Part shown: piece by piece, positions 39,403 through 48,219 of the stretch
How positions within the stretch are numbered: the first letter of the stretch is position 1
Layout of the letters: each line of letters begins with the position of its first letter
Assembly (NCBI GenBank): GCA_015063335.1
Contig: SVUH01000010.1
Location: 1 to 48,219 of the forward strand
DNA length: 48,219 bases
Direction of reading: 5' to 3'
From: Oscillospiraceae bacterium
GTDB lineage: Bacteria; Bacillota_A; Clostridia; Oscillospirales; CAG-272
Notes under the pieces: model-generated
The model's input: the letters and a program-made list of their open reading frames with translations, nothing else
What the model was told of the DNA's origin: nothing
Database searches by the model: none
Program-made: the position numbers and the translations under genes

Positions 39403-41618
39403 ACGCCACCCCTAAGCATCTCGCAAAGTCCCGTGTATCTCATGGACTGTCGGTTGTTTGATACCATTTCCTCTACTATATCCTCTCTACCGACTATTAT
39501 TACCATGCTCTGCGCTCTTGTAACCGCAGTATAAAGCAAATTTCTTGAAAGAAGCATCTGTGCGGCAGTGCACGCGGGGATTATGACTATCGGGTATTCG
39601 CTTCCCTGACTCTTGTGGACGGTTATCGCGTAAGCGTGCTCGAGGTCCTCAAGCAGGTTAAACTCGTACTGCACGCGCTTATCGTCAAATACCACCCACA
39701 TCGCGCTCTCTGCTATATCAATATCCTCAATAATTCCAATATCTCCGTTAAATATACCGTTCCCCGTTTTGTCGTCGGAAATACGGCTCCAGAGCATATC
39801 GTAATTATTTCTTATCTGCATTACCTTATCGCCCTCGCGGAAGATCTTGTCGCGGAAGCGATATTCCCTTTTGCTTTTATCTGCGGGATTTAAGCGCGAC
39901 TGAAGAATTACGTTGAGGTTCTCCGTTCCCGCCTCGCCTCTGCGCGAGGGGGTTATGACCTGCGTACCGCTCCGTCCCATTTCACCGTAGCTTTTGGGCA
40001 GGCGGGTATGACAAAGCTCACAAACGGTCGCGGCTATCTCGCGGTCACTTTGCCTTGGCAGGAAAAAGAAATCGTTGTCCTTTACCTTAAGCTCGGGAGA
40101 GACTCCCGAATTTATCTTATGCGCATTGGTAACTATAAGGCTCTTTTGCGCTTGACGGAATATCTCCGTCAGGCGAACGGTCGAAAAGCGACCGCTGTCG
40201 ATAATATCGCGAAGCACGTTTCCCGCTCCCACAGACGGAAGCTGATCGGAGTCGCCTATGATAATAAGCCTTGCTCCCGGCTTTATAGCGCGAAGCAGAG
40301 CCGCCATGAGTGCGGTATCTATCATTGAAGCCTCGTCAACTATAATTATCTGCTCGTCAAGATAGTAGCTCTCGTTACGGCAGAATTTGAAGCTTTCGGA
40401 GGCATCGTAGGTCATCTCCAGAAGTCTGTGCACCGTCTTGGCTTCCATGCTCGTCGCCTCCGACATTCGCTTTGCGGCTCTGCCCGTAGGCGCGGCGAGG
40501 GCAATATCAAATCCCATAGAATCAAAAATACGTATGAGCGCGCGCACAACGGTGGTTTTTCCCGTACCCGGTCCGCCCGTAAGCACCATAACTCCGTAGC
40601 GCAGAGCGTCCGCAATCGCCTTTTTCTGCAAGCTTGCGTAGGATATTCCGCTGCGTATTTCCTCGCCCGAAATAAAGCTCTCGATATCCGTAACGTCAAC
40701 AGATGCCGAAAGCCTGTCTATCTTACAGAGCTTCTCTGCAATATATTTTTCGTTTTCGTAAGTCTCGCGGCGGTAGACGAACGTATCTCCGTCCATGCTC
40801 ACACCGACAAGCCGTCCCTCGCGCAAAAGCTCGCGAGTTGCGTTCGCCGTCAGATCTGCGCCGACTCCAAGCAGCTCCGCAGAGCTTTCACATAGCTTTG
40901 AGATCGGCAAGCACACGTGTCCGTTCACCATCTCGTTTTTGGTAAGCACGAAGTTTATACCGCTCATAACTCTGTCAAAGTTATCGTTCAAAAAGCCAAG
41001 GCTTTCCGCCATTGAGTCCGCTCTTTCAAAGCCGATACCGTCGATCTCGTTGCAGAGTCTGTACGGGTTCTGCTTTGCCACGTCAACGGCACGACTGCCA
41101 AAGCGCTTATAAATTTTGAGTATAGTCGCAACGCCGAAGTAATCTCTGAAAAACATCATGGCGCTACGCACGCCTGCCTGCTCCTTAAAGCTCTCCGATA
41201 TGGAAAGTGCAAGCTTCATTGAAATACCCTTTACGTTTGCAAGCCACTCGGGGTGGTTTTCTATTACGTCAAAGGTGTCCTCGCCAAACTCGTCAACTAT
41301 TCTCTGTGCCGTTTTCGGTCCGACTCCCTTTATCGCCTTTGAGGACAGATACTTCAAAATTGAGCTTACGTCCGCAGGCATTACTCTTTCGTACTGCGTT
41401 ACGCTAAACTGTCTGCCGTACTTGGGATTGGTCACCCATTTGCCAAACACCGTCAGTCTGTCACCCTCGCCAAGCATGGGCATAAGACCGACAGCGGTTA
41501 TGATCTCGTCGTCGGCAAGAGCCATGTCGCAAATAGTATATCCGTTTTCTTCGTTGTAGTAAATTATATGCTCTACCGTGCCTTCAAGGCGCTCAATATC
41601 GCCGTTTTCCTGCAACAT
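39399..41618 (-). CDS. recD2: RecD2-type DNA helicase
   Basis: This 739-aa superfamily 1B 5'-3' helicase is of the RecD2/YrrC type, which occurs without RecBC. The long N-terminal region (residues 1-330) includes helix-hairpin-helix-like segments (IKGVGPKTAQRIVDEF and VKGISMKLALSISESF). Helicase motifs are TGGPGTGKTTVV (Walker A, near 350), IIVDEASMIDT (Walker B, near 425), IIGDSDQLPSVG near 455 and, at the C-terminus, YAITVHKSQGSEYP. AGGAGG precedes the ATG. comF follows with a 4-bp overlap. A repair or genome-maintenance role is known for the family. Confidence 0.95.
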   Translation of the reverse strand: MLQENGDIERLEGTVEHIIYYNEENGYTICDMALADDEIITAVGLMPMLGEGDRLTVFGKWVTNPKYGRQFSVTQYERVMPADVSSILKYLSSKAIKGVGPKTAQRIVDEFGEDTFDVIENHPEWLANVKGISMKLALSISESFKEQAGVRSAMMFFRDYFGVATILKIYKRFGSRAVDVAKQNPYRLCNEIDGIGFERADSMAESLGFLNDNFDRVMSGINFVLTKNEMVNGHVCLPISKLCESSAELLGVGADLTANATRELLREGRLVGVSMDGDTFVYRRETYENEKYIAEKLCKIDRLSASVDVTDIESFISGEEIRSGISYASLQKKAIADALRYGVMVLTGGPGTGKTTVVRALIRIFDSMGFDIALAAPTGRAAKRMSEATSMEAKTVHRLLEMTYDASESFKFCRNESYYLDEQIIIVDEASMIDTALMAALLRAIKPGARLIIIGDSDQLPSVGAGNVLRDIIDSGRFSTVRLTEIFRQAQKSLIVTNAHKINSGVSPELKVKDNDFFFLPRQSDREIAATVCELCHTRLPKSYGEMGRSGTQVITPSRRGEAGTENLNVILQSRLNPADKSKREYRFRDKIFREGDKVMQIRNNYDMLWSRISDDKTGNGIFNGDIGIIEDIDIAESAMWVVFDDKRVQYEFNLLEDLEHAYAITVHKSQGSEYPIVIIPACTAAQMLLSRNLLYTAVTRAQSMVIIVGREDIVEEMVSNNRQSMRYTGLCEMLRGGV

Positions 41619-41676
41619 ACCTTACCTCCTCAAAATGATCAAGTTACAAGAGAGGTTGTCTTAGACTACTTAACAA

Positions 41677-41906
41677 CACCTCATCCACCGCTAACGCGGT
41701 CCCCCTTCCCCCGCTGGGGAAGGCTCACTTTAACATAGCCTTTATTTTACAATTTTTTTACAAGCAAATACCTATTTTTCAAAAAGAAAGACACGCCCCA
41801 TCATACGTTTGCCGATATTCACCATTTCGCTTGCTTTCAATTAGCCTTCCCCAGCGGGGGAAGGTGGCATTGACGAGCCGCGTGCGAGTCAATGACGGAT
41901 GAGGTG
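41677..41906. repeat. 230-bp inverted doublet of type 2 repeats
   Basis: The element is bounded by perfect 10-bp inverted ends, CACCTCATCC (41677-41686) and GGATGAGGTG (41897-41906). Each end carries a hairpin unit (CCTTCCCCCGCTGGGGAAGG and its inverse) in opposite orientation, with about 110 bp of AT-rich DNA between. No coding frame is present and no target duplication is obvious. Confidence 0.75.
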
Positions 41907-41999
41907 TCCTTATACAAATTGTCTTTTCAAAATTTTTTTAAAATTATCAATTATATTTAAATATAAATTTTGTAAATTTAAAATTTATAAAATCAACTA

Positions 42000-42038
42000 G
42001 GCTGCTTCATTTAGATATGGAAGTCAAATGAAGCAGCC
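42000..42038 (-). terminator. Terminator of metK
   Basis: A perfect 13-bp stem (GGCTGCTTCATTT with AAATGAAGCAGCC, 13-nt loop) lies 12 bp past the metK stop. The minus-strand sequence after it is AT-rich but has no clean T-run; the plus strand has CCTCGTTTTGTTTT. Confidence 0.7.
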
Positions 42039-42050
42039 CCTCGTTTTGTT

Positions 42051-43232
42051 TTATTTTGCAAGCTCTGCCTTGAGGGCATCTGCAAGGTCGGTCGCCTCCC
42101 AAGGAAGCATAGCGTCCTCTCTGCCCATGTGTCCGTACGCCGCAGTAGCGTAGTAGATAGGACGGCGAAGGTCGAACTTCTTGATTATCGCCGCAGGACG
42201 AAGGTCAAAGAGCTTGTCCACTGCGCGGCTGATAGCCTCCTCGTCAGCCTTACCCGTTCCAAACGTGTCGATCATTACCGATACGGGTTTCGCAACGCCT
42301 ATTGCGTATGCTACCTGAACCTCGCACTTGTCTGCAAGTCCTGCCGCTACGATGTTCTTTGCAAGGTATCTTGCCGCGTAAGACGCCGAGCGGTCAACCT
42401 TAGTCGGGTCCTTACCCGAAAAAGCTCCGCCGCCGTGACGTGAATATCCACCGTATGTATCAACTATGATCTTTCTACCCGTAAGTCCCGTGTCACCCGC
42501 AGGGCCTCCTACTACGAATCTGCCCGTGGGATTTACGTATATCTTGGTCTCTGTGTCCATAAGCTCCGACGGAACGGTGGGAAGAATGACCTTTTCTATA
42601 ACGTCGCGACGGATCTCTGCAAGCTCAACGTCAGCGCTATGCTGTGAGGAGATAACGATAGTATCTATTCTTACGGGCTTGCCGTCGTGGTACTCAACAG
42701 TAACCTGCGTCTTTCCGTCGGGGCGCAGATAATCAAGCTCTCCGCTCTTTCTTACGTCGGTAAGCCTTTTTGCAAGCTTATGCGACATGGAAATAGGCAG
42801 GGGCATAAGCTCCGCGGTCTCGTTGCACGCATATCCGAACATAAGTCCTTGGTCACCCGCACCCGTATCGAGTCCGTCGCCATTTCCCTCTTTTGCCTCA
42901 AGAGATTTGTCAACACCAAGCGCAATATCGGGCGACTGCTCGTGAATTGCGATAGTCACCGAGCAGCTGTCCGCATCAAAGCCGATGCCGCTATGCGTGT
43001 ATCCGATGTCCCTTACGGTATTTCGGATAATACCCTCAAAGTCAACCTTTGCAGACGTGGTTATCTCACCCATAACGGTAACTCTATCCGTCGTGCAGAA
43101 GGTCTCGCAAGCAACACGGGAAGCCGCGTCCTCGGAGAGGATCGCGTCAAGAATGGCGTCAGATATTTTATCGCACACCTTATCGGGGTGTCCCTCAGTT
43201 ACAGATTCAGAAGTAAAAAGCATTTTTTTCAT
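42051..43232 (-). CDS. metK: S-adenosylmethionine synthetase
   Basis: This 393-aa cytoplasmic enzyme makes SAM from methionine and ATP. Signature motifs are [20 protein letters not shown] at the N-terminus, [12 protein letters not shown] near residue 118, [15 protein letters not shown] near 260 and the expected C-terminal DLRP region. Two ATGs lie six bases apart. I chose 43232 because AAAGGA then sits about 7 nt upstream; the one at 43238 would leave almost no spacing. It is controlled by the SAM-I riboswitch just upstream, so it is switched off when SAM is plentiful. Confidence 0.97.
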   Translation of the reverse strand: MKKMLFTSESVTEGHPDKVCDKISDAILDAILSEDAASRVACETFCTTDRVTVMGEITTSAKVDFEGIIRNTVRDIGYTHSGIGFDADSCSVTIAIHEQSPDIALGVDKSLEAKEGNGDGLDTGAGDQGLMFGYACNETAELMPLPISMSHKLAKRLTDVRKSGELDYLRPDGKTQVTVEYHDGKPVRIDTIVISSQHSADVELAEIRRDVIEKVILPTVPSELMDTETKIYVNPTGRFVVGGPAGDTGLTGRKIIVDTYGGYSRHGGGAFSGKDPTKVDRSASYAARYLAKNIVAAGLADKCEVQVAYAIGVAKPVSVMIDTFGTGKADEEAISRAVDKLFDLRPAAIIKKFDLRRPIYYATAAYGHMGREDAMLPWEATDLADALKAELAK

Positions 43233-43248
43233 AATCATTTCCTTTCAC

Positions 43249-43379
43249 AAAAAAAGTCTTCGGAGTTTTCCCGAAGACTTAAAAATTTCTCATCTTCCGG
43301 AATTAGCACCTTACAAGCATTTAACTTGCAGGTTGCCGTGGCTTCACAGGGCCTGTCCCTCCACCACTCTTGATAAGAC
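43249..43379 (-). promoter_or_regulatory. SAM-I (S-box) riboswitch with terminator
   Basis: On the minus strand the aptamer has CTTATCAAGAG at its 5' end (43367-43377). It continues with GTGGAGGGACAGGCCC, GAAGCCACGGCAACC, AAGGTGCTAATTCC and a closing GATGAG (43289-43294). These are the S-box core words. A 10-bp-class terminator follows (AAGTCTTCGG with CCGAAGACTT, 43253-43280) with a run of T ending at 43249. The arrangement turns off metK when SAM binds. Confidence 0.96.
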
Positions 43380-43399
43380 TATTTATTTCCTACCTTGAC

Positions 43400-43428
43400 A
43401 TTATAACATGTTTACAATGTTTTTTCAA
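43400..43428 (-). promoter_or_regulatory. Promoter of metK
   Basis: On the minus strand, TTGAAA and TATAAT are separated by 17 nt, about 21 bp before the start of the riboswitch aptamer. Confidence 0.85.
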
Positions 43429-43436
43429 GTATATTT

Positions 43437-44066
43437 TCAATTTTTTTCTTTATTTCGACTCTTTTTTCCTTTTAGGATAGGCGAGAGGCGCTTATAGATA
43501 AGGAAAGTAAGGAGCGAAATTACAAGTCCCTTGCAGAACGTATACGGCAAATTGAACACCAAGAGCGCCTGTAAGAGCCCGTCGACATTCGGATTTATCT
43601 TCTGATACATTCCGAGAATTGCAGGGAGCGGGAAATTAAGTATTTTTACGAATGCGGGGTACGTCACGAAGTAGTTCCACGGAATGGATACCACCGCCAT
43701 GATAAGCGAGCCGACGGCAGAGCCTATGAGCGCGCCCACTCTCGTTTTCTTTTTTTGGTAGATAAGCCCCGCAGGCAGAACGAACAGCGCTCCCAAAACG
43801 AAGTTGCTAAGCTCCCCTACTCCTCCCGTAGTCGAAAACGGCAGATTTAAAACATTTTTAATAAGACAAACGGCGACTCCCCATACGGGTCCTATGCTAA
43901 ACGCAGTAATCAGCGCGGGAAGCTCCGAAAAGTCCATTTTTATAAACGACGGCATTATCGGGATATTAAAGCTCAGCATCATTAAAACCGCGGATACCGC
44001 AGACATAATTCCCGTCACCGCGAGCTTTCTCGTTATATCCCTTTTGTTATTTGATAAAGTTTTCAT
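43437..44066 (-). CDS. ribU: ECF transporter S component for riboflavin (RibU)
   Basis: This 209-aa integral membrane substrate-binding subunit works with the shared ECF ATPases and T protein, which are not in this window. It has about six hydrophobic segments. The RibU-like region is IPIMPSFIKMDFSELPALI followed by GPVWGVAVCLIKNVLNL. I chose the ATG at 44066; a longer frame to 44138 would run through the riboswitch. The FMN riboswitch upstream supports riboflavin as the substrate. The Shine-Dalgarno AGGGGGA is buried in a hairpin next to the start codon. Confidence 0.94.
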   Translation of the reverse strand: MKTLSNNKRDITRKLAVTGIMSAVSAVLMMLSFNIPIMPSFIKMDFSELPALITAFSIGPVWGVAVCLIKNVLNLPFSTTGGVGELSNFVLGALFVLPAGLIYQKKKTRVGALIGSAVGSLIMAVVSIPWNYFVTYPAFVKILNFPLPAILGMYQKINPNVDGLLQALLVFNLPYTFCKGLVISLLTFLIYKRLSPILKGKKSRNKEKN

Positions 44067-44092
44067 AAAAAAATCCCCCTTTTTTAGGGAGA
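44067..44092 (-). promoter_or_regulatory. Terminator-like hairpin overlapping the ribU ribosome site
   Basis: On the minus strand TCTCCCT pairs with AGGGGGA (7 bp, one wobble, 5-nt loop). Seven T follow and end exactly at the ATG. The 3' arm is the Shine-Dalgarno sequence. The hairpin could therefore end transcription, block translation, or both, under the riboswitch just upstream. Confidence 0.75.
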
Positions 44093-44124
44093 AGATATCA
44101 TATAAATTGGGCACACCGCGCCCT

Positions 44125-44236
44125 ATATCTTCTCTCATCCGGACTTTACCGTCGGCGCAGGAATCTCACCTGCTCGGCTCTTGCGAGTTCGTGGGCTTTA
44201 CCACCGGTATGGAATTTCACCAATCCCCAAAGATAT
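44125..44236 (-). promoter_or_regulatory. FMN riboswitch (RFN element)
   Basis: On the minus strand the conserved words appear in order: GGGGATTGGTGAAATTCC, ACCGGTGGT, AAGCCCACGA, GGTGAGATTCC, GCCGACGGT and AGTCCGGATGAGAGAAG. The closing P1 stem pairs ATATCT with AGATAT. It controls the riboflavin transporter gene. Confidence 0.96.
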
Positions 44237-44246
44237 TTTATTTTAT

Positions 44247-44274
44247 GCCGCCGTACTCATATGAGCACGGCGGC
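44247..44274 (-). terminator. Terminator of the tuf operon
   Basis: A near-perfect stem, GCCGCCGT with ACGGCGGC enclosing CTCATATGAG, is followed on the minus strand by ATAAAATAAAAT. It separates tuf from the FMN riboswitch. Confidence 0.75.
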
Positions 44275-44307
44275 AATAAATATGCAATATTACTTATTCA
44301 GTAACAA

Positions 44308-45513
44308 TTATGCAATGATACCGGAAACGACGCCGGAACCAACGGTTCTACCACCCTCACGGATAGCGAAACGGAGTCCCTCTTCACAAGCGATAGGAGT
44401 GATAAGCTCAACAGTCATATCAACGTTATCGCCGGGGCGGCACATCTCAACTCCCTCGGGAAGCTCGATGATACCGGTAACGTCAGTAGTTCTGAAGTAG
44501 AACTGAGGTCTGTAACCAGCGAAGAAGGGCTTCTTACGTCCGCCTTCCTTCTCGGTAAGAACGTATACGTGACCAACGAACTTGGTGTGAGGATGAACGG
44601 AGCCGGGCTTTGCGAGAACCTGTCCACGCTCGATCTCGTCCTTAGCTACGCCACGGAGAAGAGCACCGATGTTGTCACCAGCCTCTGCCTGGGGAAGGAG
44701 CTTGTGGAACATCTCAACTCCGGTAACGGTGGTGTTCTTCTTCTCCTCGGTGAGACCAACGATCTCAACGACGTCACCAACCTTAACGGTACCTCTCTCA
44801 ACTCTACCGGTAGCAACAGTACCACGGCCGGAGATGGAGAATACGTCCTCGACAGGCATAAGGAAGTCGAGGTCTGCCTGACGCTCAGGAGTAGGAATGA
44901 ATGCGTCAACCTCATTCATGAGCTCAAGGATAGGAGCGTACTCGGGAGCATTTACGTCAGTGTTAGCAGACTCAAGTGCCTCACGAGCGGATCCGCGAAC
45001 GATAGGAGTATCGTCGCCGGGGAAATCATAAGAAGAAAGAAGATCACGGATCTCCATCTCAACGAGATCGAGAAGCTCTTCGTCGTCAACGAGGTCAGTC
45101 TTGTTCATGAATACAACGATTGCAGGAACGCCAACCTGACGAGCGAGAAGTACGTGCTCACGGGTCTGCTGAAGAGGTCCGTCAGTACCTGCAACAACGA
45201 GGATAGCGCCGTCCATCTGTGCTGCACCGGTGATCATGTTCTTAACGTAGTCAGCGTGTCCGGGGCAGTCAACGTGTGCGTAGTGACGAGTTTCGGTCTC
45301 GTACTCAACGTGTCTGGTGTTGATTGTGATTCCTCTTGCTCTCTCTTCGGGTGCGTTGTCGATCTGGTCGTATGCCATGAACTCAACGTTACCGTTCTGA
45401 AGACCGAGGGTCTTGGTGATTGCAGCGGTAAGAGTGGTCTTACCATGGTCAACGTGACCGATTGTACCAATGTTAACGTGGGGCTTTGTGCGTTCAAATG
45501 TAGCCTTTGCCAT
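44308..45513 (-). CDS. tuf: Translation elongation factor Tu
   Basis: This 401-aa GTPase delivers aminoacyl-tRNA to the ribosome. It has GTP-binding motifs [10 protein letters not shown] (residues 18-27), DCPGHADYV near 82 and [12 protein letters not shown] near 137, with conserved effector region [14 protein letters not shown]. The C-terminal end [13 protein letters not shown] is typical. GGAGG precedes the ATG. It is the last gene of the rpsG-fusA-tuf group in this window. Confidence 0.98.
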   Translation of the reverse strand: MAKATFERTKPHVNIGTIGHVDHGKTTLTAAITKTLGLQNGNVEFMAYDQIDNAPEERARGITINTRHVEYETETRHYAHVDCPGHADYVKNMITGAAQMDGAILVVAGTDGPLQQTREHVLLARQVGVPAIVVFMNKTDLVDDEELLDLVEMEIRDLLSSYDFPGDDTPIVRGSAREALESANTDVNAPEYAPILELMNEVDAFIPTPERQADLDFLMPVEDVFSISGRGTVATGRVERGTVKVGDVVEIVGLTEEKKNTTVTGVEMFHKLLPQAEAGDNIGALLRGVAKDEIERGQVLAKPGSVHPHTKFVGHVYVLTEKEGGRKKPFFAGYRPQFYFRTTDVTGIIELPEGVEMCRPGDNVDMTVELITPIACEEGLRFAIREGGRTVGSGVVSGIIA

Positions 45514-45554
45514 TTTTGAATTCCTCCATTAAATAAATTTTATTTTAATTTTAA

Positions 45555-47675
45555 TTAGTTCTTTGCGCGAGCAGTAATGATCTGCTCCTGGATAGACTTC
45601 GGAACTTCAGCGAAGTGGCTGGGTTCCATAGAATATACGCCGCGTCCCTGCGTCATGGAACGAAGGTCCGTTGCATATCCGAACATCTCGGACAGAGGAA
45701 CCATTGCGGTAAGCTCCTGAACACCGTTTGCAGATTCCATAGACTGGATCTGTCCGCGGCGGGAGTTGAATCCACCCATAACGGTTCCGAGATACTCATC
45801 GGGAACGATAGTTACAACCTTGGTTATCGGCTCGGTAAGAACGGGGTTAGCCTTTCTCATAGCCTCCTTGAACGCCATAGATCCGGCAATCTTGAATGCC
45901 ATTTCAGAGGAGTCGACCTCGTGGTAAGAACCGTCGTAAAGAGTTACCTTTACGTCAACAACGTTGTAGCCTGCAAGAACACCGTTCTGCATAGCTCCCT
46001 GAATACCCTGGTTTACAGGCTCGATGAATTCCTTCGGAATTGCACCGCCCGTAACAGCATTAATGAACTCATAACCCTTACCGGGCTCGTTGGGCTCAAG
46101 AATGATCTTAACGTGACCGTACTGACCGGAACCACCGGACTGTCTCTTGTACTTGCACTCGTGATCCACTCTTGCGCGAATGGTCTCCTTGTATGCAACC
46201 TGAGGCTTACCGATGTTTGCCTCTACCTTGAACTCACGAAGAAGTCTGTCAACGATGATCTCAAGGTGAAGCTCACCCATTCCTGCGATAATGGTCTGTC
46301 CGGTCTCCTCGTCGGTGTAGGTACGGAAGGTGGGGTCTTCCTCTGCAAGCTTTGCAAGAGCAATACCCATCTTCTCCTGTCCTGCACGAGTCTTGGGCTC
46401 GATAGCAACGCTTATAACAGGCTCGGGGAATTCCATATTCTCAAGGATAACGGGATGCTTCTCGTCGCAGAAGGTATCACCCGTCGTGGTGTTCTTAACA
46501 CCCGAAACAGCTGCGATATCTCCGCTGTAGCATACGTCTATATCCTTACGGTCGTTTGCATGCATCTGAAGAATACGTCCGAAACGCTCTCTGGAATCCT
46601 TGCTGGAGTTGTACGCAGTCGTACCTGCCTCGATCTTACCGGAGTAAACACGGAAGAAGCAGAGCTTTCCAACGAACGGGTCGGTCATTATCTTGAATGC
46701 AAGTGCGGAGAAGGGCTCATCATCGGATGCGTGTCTCTCCTCCTCATCACCCGTGTCAGGGTTTACACCCTTGATAGCGGGGATATCAGTGGGCGCAGGC
46801 ATGTAGTCGATAACTGCGTCAAGCAGCTTCTGTACGCCCTTGTTTCTGTAAGACGTTCCGCAAACAACGGGAACGATCTGGTTAGCTATGGTAGCCTTTC
46901 TGAGCGCAACCTTGAGCTCCTCAACGGAGATCTCCTCGCCCTCAAAATACTTCTCCATGAGCTCCTCGTCGGTCTCACAGATTGCCTCGATCATCTTCTC
47001 ACGGTACTCCTCAGCAAGGTCCTTCATGTCCTCGGGGATCTCCTCGACTCTCATGTCCTTACCAAGGTCATCGTAATAGACGTCTGCTTCCATCGTCATA
47101 AGGTCAACGATACCTCTGAAGGTCATCTCCTTACCAATGGGAAGCTGTATCGGAACTGCATTTGCATGAAGTCTGTCCTTCATCATTCCTACAACGCGGT
47201 AGAAATCAGCTCCTGTGATGTCCATCTTGTTGACGTAAGCCATACGCGGAACACCATACTTATCAGCCTGTCTCCAAACTGTCTCGGACTGAGGCTCAAC
47301 GCCGCCCTTAGCGCAAAGTACAGTTACAGAACCGTCAAGGACACGAAGTGAACGCTCAACCTCAACTGTGAAGTCAACGTGACCGGGGGTATCGATGATA
47401 TTGATTCTGTGTGTGTTTTCCTTTACTGCTGCGGGATCGTTGTGATACTCGGACTTAGCCCAGAAACATGTGGTAGCAGCGGAAGTGATGGTAATACCTC
47501 TCTCCTGCTCCTGAACCATCCAGTCCATGGTAGCTGCACCCTCGTGAGTCTCACCGATCTTGTGAGTCTTACCGGTGTAGAAAAGAATTCTCTCGGTAGT
47601 CGTCGTCTTTCCGGCATCTATGTGAGCCATGATACCGATATTTCTTGTTTTTTCAAGTGAATATTCTCTTGCCAT
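45555..47675 (-). CDS. fusA: Translation elongation factor G
   Basis: This 706-aa GTPase drives ribosome translocation. Motifs are [19 protein letters not shown] (residues 17-35), [16 protein letters not shown] near 92 and [12 protein letters not shown] near 148, followed by the usual five-domain C-terminal half ([18 protein letters not shown] near 475 and [10 protein letters not shown] near 650). AAGGAG lies 9 nt before the ATG. It lies between rpsG and tuf, with gaps of about 30-40 bp, as in the bacterial str operon. Confidence 0.98.
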   Translation of the reverse strand: MAREYSLEKTRNIGIMAHIDAGKTTTTERILFYTGKTHKIGETHEGAATMDWMVQEQERGITITSAATTCFWAKSEYHNDPAAVKENTHRINIIDTPGHVDFTVEVERSLRVLDGSVTVLCAKGGVEPQSETVWRQADKYGVPRMAYVNKMDITGADFYRVVGMMKDRLHANAVPIQLPIGKEMTFRGIVDLMTMEADVYYDDLGKDMRVEEIPEDMKDLAEEYREKMIEAICETDEELMEKYFEGEEISVEELKVALRKATIANQIVPVVCGTSYRNKGVQKLLDAVIDYMPAPTDIPAIKGVNPDTGDEEERHASDDEPFSALAFKIMTDPFVGKLCFFRVYSGKIEAGTTAYNSSKDSRERFGRILQMHANDRKDIDVCYSGDIAAVSGVKNTTTGDTFCDEKHPVILENMEFPEPVISVAIEPKTRAGQEKMGIALAKLAEEDPTFRTYTDEETGQTIIAGMGELHLEIIVDRLLREFKVEANIGKPQVAYKETIRARVDHECKYKRQSGGSGQYGHVKIILEPNEPGKGYEFINAVTGGAIPKEFIEPVNQGIQGAMQNGVLAGYNVVDVKVTLYDGSYHEVDSSEMAFKIAGSMAFKEAMRKANPVLTEPITKVVTIVPDEYLGTVMGGFNSRRGQIQSMESANGVQELTAMVPLSEMFGYATDLRSMTQGRGVYSMEPSHFAEVPKSIQEQIITARAKN

Positions 47676-47704
47676 TAGCTTTGTCTCCTTAACTTAATGA
47701 CAGA

Positions 47705-48217
<513 letters not shown>

Positions 48218-48219
48218 CA

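Noticed and set aside
41619..42050. Small genes between recD2 and metK
   Set aside because: The interval is explained by the inverted repeat element, an AT-rich stretch and the metK terminator. No frame has a start with a ribosome site.
44067..44138. N-terminal extension of ribU (24 residues)
   Set aside because: It would be translated from within the FMN riboswitch and its expression hairpin. The ATG at 44066 has a proper Shine-Dalgarno.
45615..47351. 578-aa open frame on the plus strand
   Set aside because: It is entirely antisense to fusA, which has all EF-G motifs and its own ribosome site. Long antisense frames are a by-product of the codon use in this strongly expressed gene.

Overview
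This window looks like chromosomal DNA from a Bacillota of the class Clostridia, probably an uncultured gut-type lineage. The signs are an rpsG-fusA-tuf order, a SAM-I riboswitch before metK, an FMN riboswitch before an ECF-type riboflavin transporter, a RecD2 helicase, a FakA/FakB pair, a lipobox lipoprotein, strong AGGAGG-type ribosome binding sites, and ten vegetative-type promoters that all have 17-nt spacers. GC content is moderate and the intergenic regions are AT-rich. No rRNA, tRNA or CRISPR array was seen, and no prophage.

Layout. Positions 1-14002 hold one long minus-strand operon for uptake of a large or complex carbohydrate. In transcription order it encodes a 1223-aa solute-binding protein with an embedded carbohydrate-binding-like region, two permeases, an NHL/TPR/Yip1 membrane protein, a DUF5696-like secreted protein, and a second pair of permeases. 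There is no ATPase gene. A promoter and a structured leader of about 280 nt precede the operon. Positions 14765-16443 carry a minimal SufC/SufB-like pair. Positions 16787-19033 carry metY-metA, the O-acetylhomoserine branch of methionine synthesis, followed by an orphan radical SAM/SPASM enzyme. Positions 20461-24012 are a tandem array of six small membrane proteins with N-terminal zinc ribbons. Positions 24702-28003 hold fakA, fakB and a DUF2238-like membrane protein.

Positions 28023-28866 are a small mobile-element scar: a REP-associated tyrosine transposase (RAYT) gene with two inverted REP sequences inside its own reading frame, beside a 22-codon remnant of an MFS gene tail. The intact MFS gene and a UPF0316 gene follow. 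Next come a HAD phosphatase, a lipoprotein, a patatin-like protein and acetate kinase (plus strand). After these come pepD, mreB, comF and recD2 (minus strand), then metK, ribU and the translation genes tuf, fusA and rpsG (minus strand).

The most unusual content is in four places: the REP-bearing RAYT locus; the composite repeats that sit in intergenic gaps, mostly between convergent genes; the six-paralog zinc-ribbon array; and the sugar operon with one binding protein for two dissimilar permease pairs. All function calls were made by reading sequence motifs; no database search was run.
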